This document shows positions 5,257 to 5,878 of a stretch of 5,878 nt of DNA, piece after piece (positions within the stretch are counted from its first letter, which is position 1; the number at the start of each line of letters is the position of its first letter). Where the stretch lies: positions 1-5,878 of the forward strand of contig JAFWBF010000138.1 in the NCBI GenBank assembly GCA_017507285.1. The letters are read 5' to 3'. Source of the stretch: Bacteroidales bacterium (GTDB lineage: Bacteria; Bacteroidota; Bacteroidia; Bacteroidales; P3). Position numbers and translations under genes: made by a program. The notes under the pieces are model-generated. The model made no database searches, was not told where the DNA came from, and saw nothing but the letters and a program-made list of their open reading frames with translations.

Positions 5257-5371
5257 ACAAAATGATTTTTTTTTTGTGTGTATATGTGTAATAATTAGAT
5301 ACTTAGAGGGTTGTAGCAAAGGCTTTCGTTCAAAGTGTCTGATACATTAAAAAGTTAGTAAATATATTGTA
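5257..5371 (+). other. About 115-nt 5' leader of the membrane dehydratase gene
   Basis: This is the expected untranslated leader between the promoter and ATG 5372. It opens with a T10 homopolymer (5266-5275) and a GT-rich stretch. AGATACT (5297-5303) can pair with AGTGTCT (5334-5340) through one G-U pair, enclosing 30 nt. I recognise no riboswitch or RNA family. No strong Shine-Dalgarno precedes the ATG. Confidence 0.4.
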
Positions 5372-5878
5372 ATGAAGAAGTTTTTGATATACTTTGCAAG
5401 ATTGGTTTATGGCAAAAGAAACTCCAATTCTTTTCCGAGGGTGCTTATTCTTTTGTTTGATATTCTGATAGTGATATTTTCGTACTTCCTTCTGATGATT
5501 TTGAAGGACTATGATCATTTGTCGGATATGCGTATAGCAGATTCTTTGCGAGAGTTGGTACCTGTGCTTTTAGCATTTGTTGGGATATTTATTGCCACCA
5601 AGTCGTATCGGGGAATGCTTCGCTATTCCGGTTTCAATGATATTGTTCGTTTGATATTCATAACAGGGCTTTCATTTGCAGTACTTACGGTTGGAAAATT
5701 TCTTTTGTGTCATTTCTTTCCACAGTTGCTCAGTTATTTCCCGACCTATATGGGTATACTGTTTATATGTATTTTTACCTTTATGACTCTTACTAGTTCG
5801 AGGTTGTTGGTACGAAGAATATATAATGAATATCTTCGTCCGCATGCCAAGATTGTCAATGTGGTGATATATGGTGCC
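5372..5878 (+). CDS. Membrane nucleotide-sugar 4,6-dehydratase, WbpM/CapD/PglF type (5' part)
   Basis: The reading frame is open from ATG 5372 to the window edge, giving 169 residues. A basic start (MKKFLIYFARLVYGKR) leads into four hydrophobic segments at about residues 22-45, 61-77, 92-113 and 124-141. A basic stretch and then VNVVIYGA at the edge follow, which is the first strand and start of the glycine loop of a Rossmann domain. The TKSYRGMLRYSG block at 76-87 between helices is typical of these proteins. The family has an N-terminal four-helix anchor and a cytoplasmic dehydratase domain that makes UDP-4-keto-6-deoxy-GlcNAc, precursor of QuiNAc, FucNAc or bacillosamine. The catalytic domain lies outside the window, so reaction and subfamily are inferred. 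The gene has its own strong promoter. A membrane protein with another Rossmann domain is the main alternative. Confidence 0.8.
   Translation, partial: MKKFLIYFARLVYGKRNSNSFPRVLILLFDILIVIFSYFLLMILKDYDHLSDMRIADSLRELVPVLLAFVGIFIATKSYRGMLRYSGFNDIVRLIFITGLSFAVLTVGKFLLCHFFPQLLSYFPTYMGILFICIFTFMTLTSSRLLVRRIYNEYLRPHAKIVNVVIYGA

Noticed and set aside
5297..5340. Riboswitch or structured RNA in the leader before 5372
   Set aside because: Only a 7-bp pairing with one G-U pair and a 30-nt loop is visible, with no conserved riboswitch core, so I kept it as a note on the leader and not as a feature of its own.
5137..5518. Two short minus-strand open frames (5137-5319 and 5330-5518)
   Set aside because: One covers the hairpin, promoter and T10 run and is Lys/Ile-rich from AT bias. 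The other is antisense to the start of the membrane dehydratase. Neither shows a domain.

Overview
The window looks like part of a surface-polysaccharide (capsule, LPS or glycan) locus of a member of the Bacteroidetes, probably order Bacteroidales. Four things point there: an HU-like DNA-binding protein of the type restricted to that phylum, a TTTG-N20-TAnnTTTG promoter, long AT-rich intergenic stretches with weak Shine-Dalgarno signals, and a Gly-Tyr tail of the kind that ends Bacteroidetes BY-kinases. The sequence does not fix the genus. All genes I could support are on the + strand.

Layout. Positions 1-39 are the last codons of an upstream gene, probably a Wzc-like tyrosine autokinase, followed by a clear hairpin terminator (about 68-107). 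An unrecognised 88-residue ORF (130-396) follows. Three closely packed genes come next: a UDP-GlcNAc 6-dehydrogenase (WbpA/TviB type, 453-1736), a WbpB-type 3-dehydrogenase (1749-2714) and a WbpE-type PLP aminotransferase (2726-3859). Together they predict conversion of UDP-GlcNAc to UDP-2-acetamido-3-amino-2,3-dideoxyglucuronic acid. The N-acetyltransferase (WbpD) that normally completes the pathway is not in the window. A 284-bp, very AT-rich gap with weak hairpins separates this cassette from an HU-like protein (4144-4680) with a Gly/Ser/Asn/Asp tail, which ends at a strong terminator (4714-4757).

The most unusual element is non-coding: a degenerate tandem array with a near-perfect 23-bp period (4832 to about 5158, 14-15 units). 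Its core is TGTTCGA followed by a T-rich TATTT block, and neighbouring units pair into a 46-bp higher-order repeat. A 10-bp hairpin lies just before the array and a hairpin plus T7 tract lies just after it. A consensus Bacteroidetes promoter (5221-5252), a T10 run and a leader of about 115 nt then lead into the start of a four-helix membrane protein (5372 to beyond the window). This is most likely the N-terminus of a WbpM/CapD/PglF-type nucleotide-sugar 4,6-dehydratase.

How it fits together. The wbpA-B-E products act in series on one nucleotide sugar, and WbpB and WbpE are expected to be coupled through NAD(H), glutamate and 2-oxoglutarate. The BY-kinase tail and the membrane dehydratase are typical partners in export and initiation of a surface glycan. 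In Porphyromonas gingivalis the equivalent Wbp pathway also supplies the linking sugar for type IX secretion cargo, so a role in that system is possible here but is inference. The HU-like protein and the 23-bp array may form a regulatory or chromosome-organising module inside the locus; nothing in the sequence proves this.
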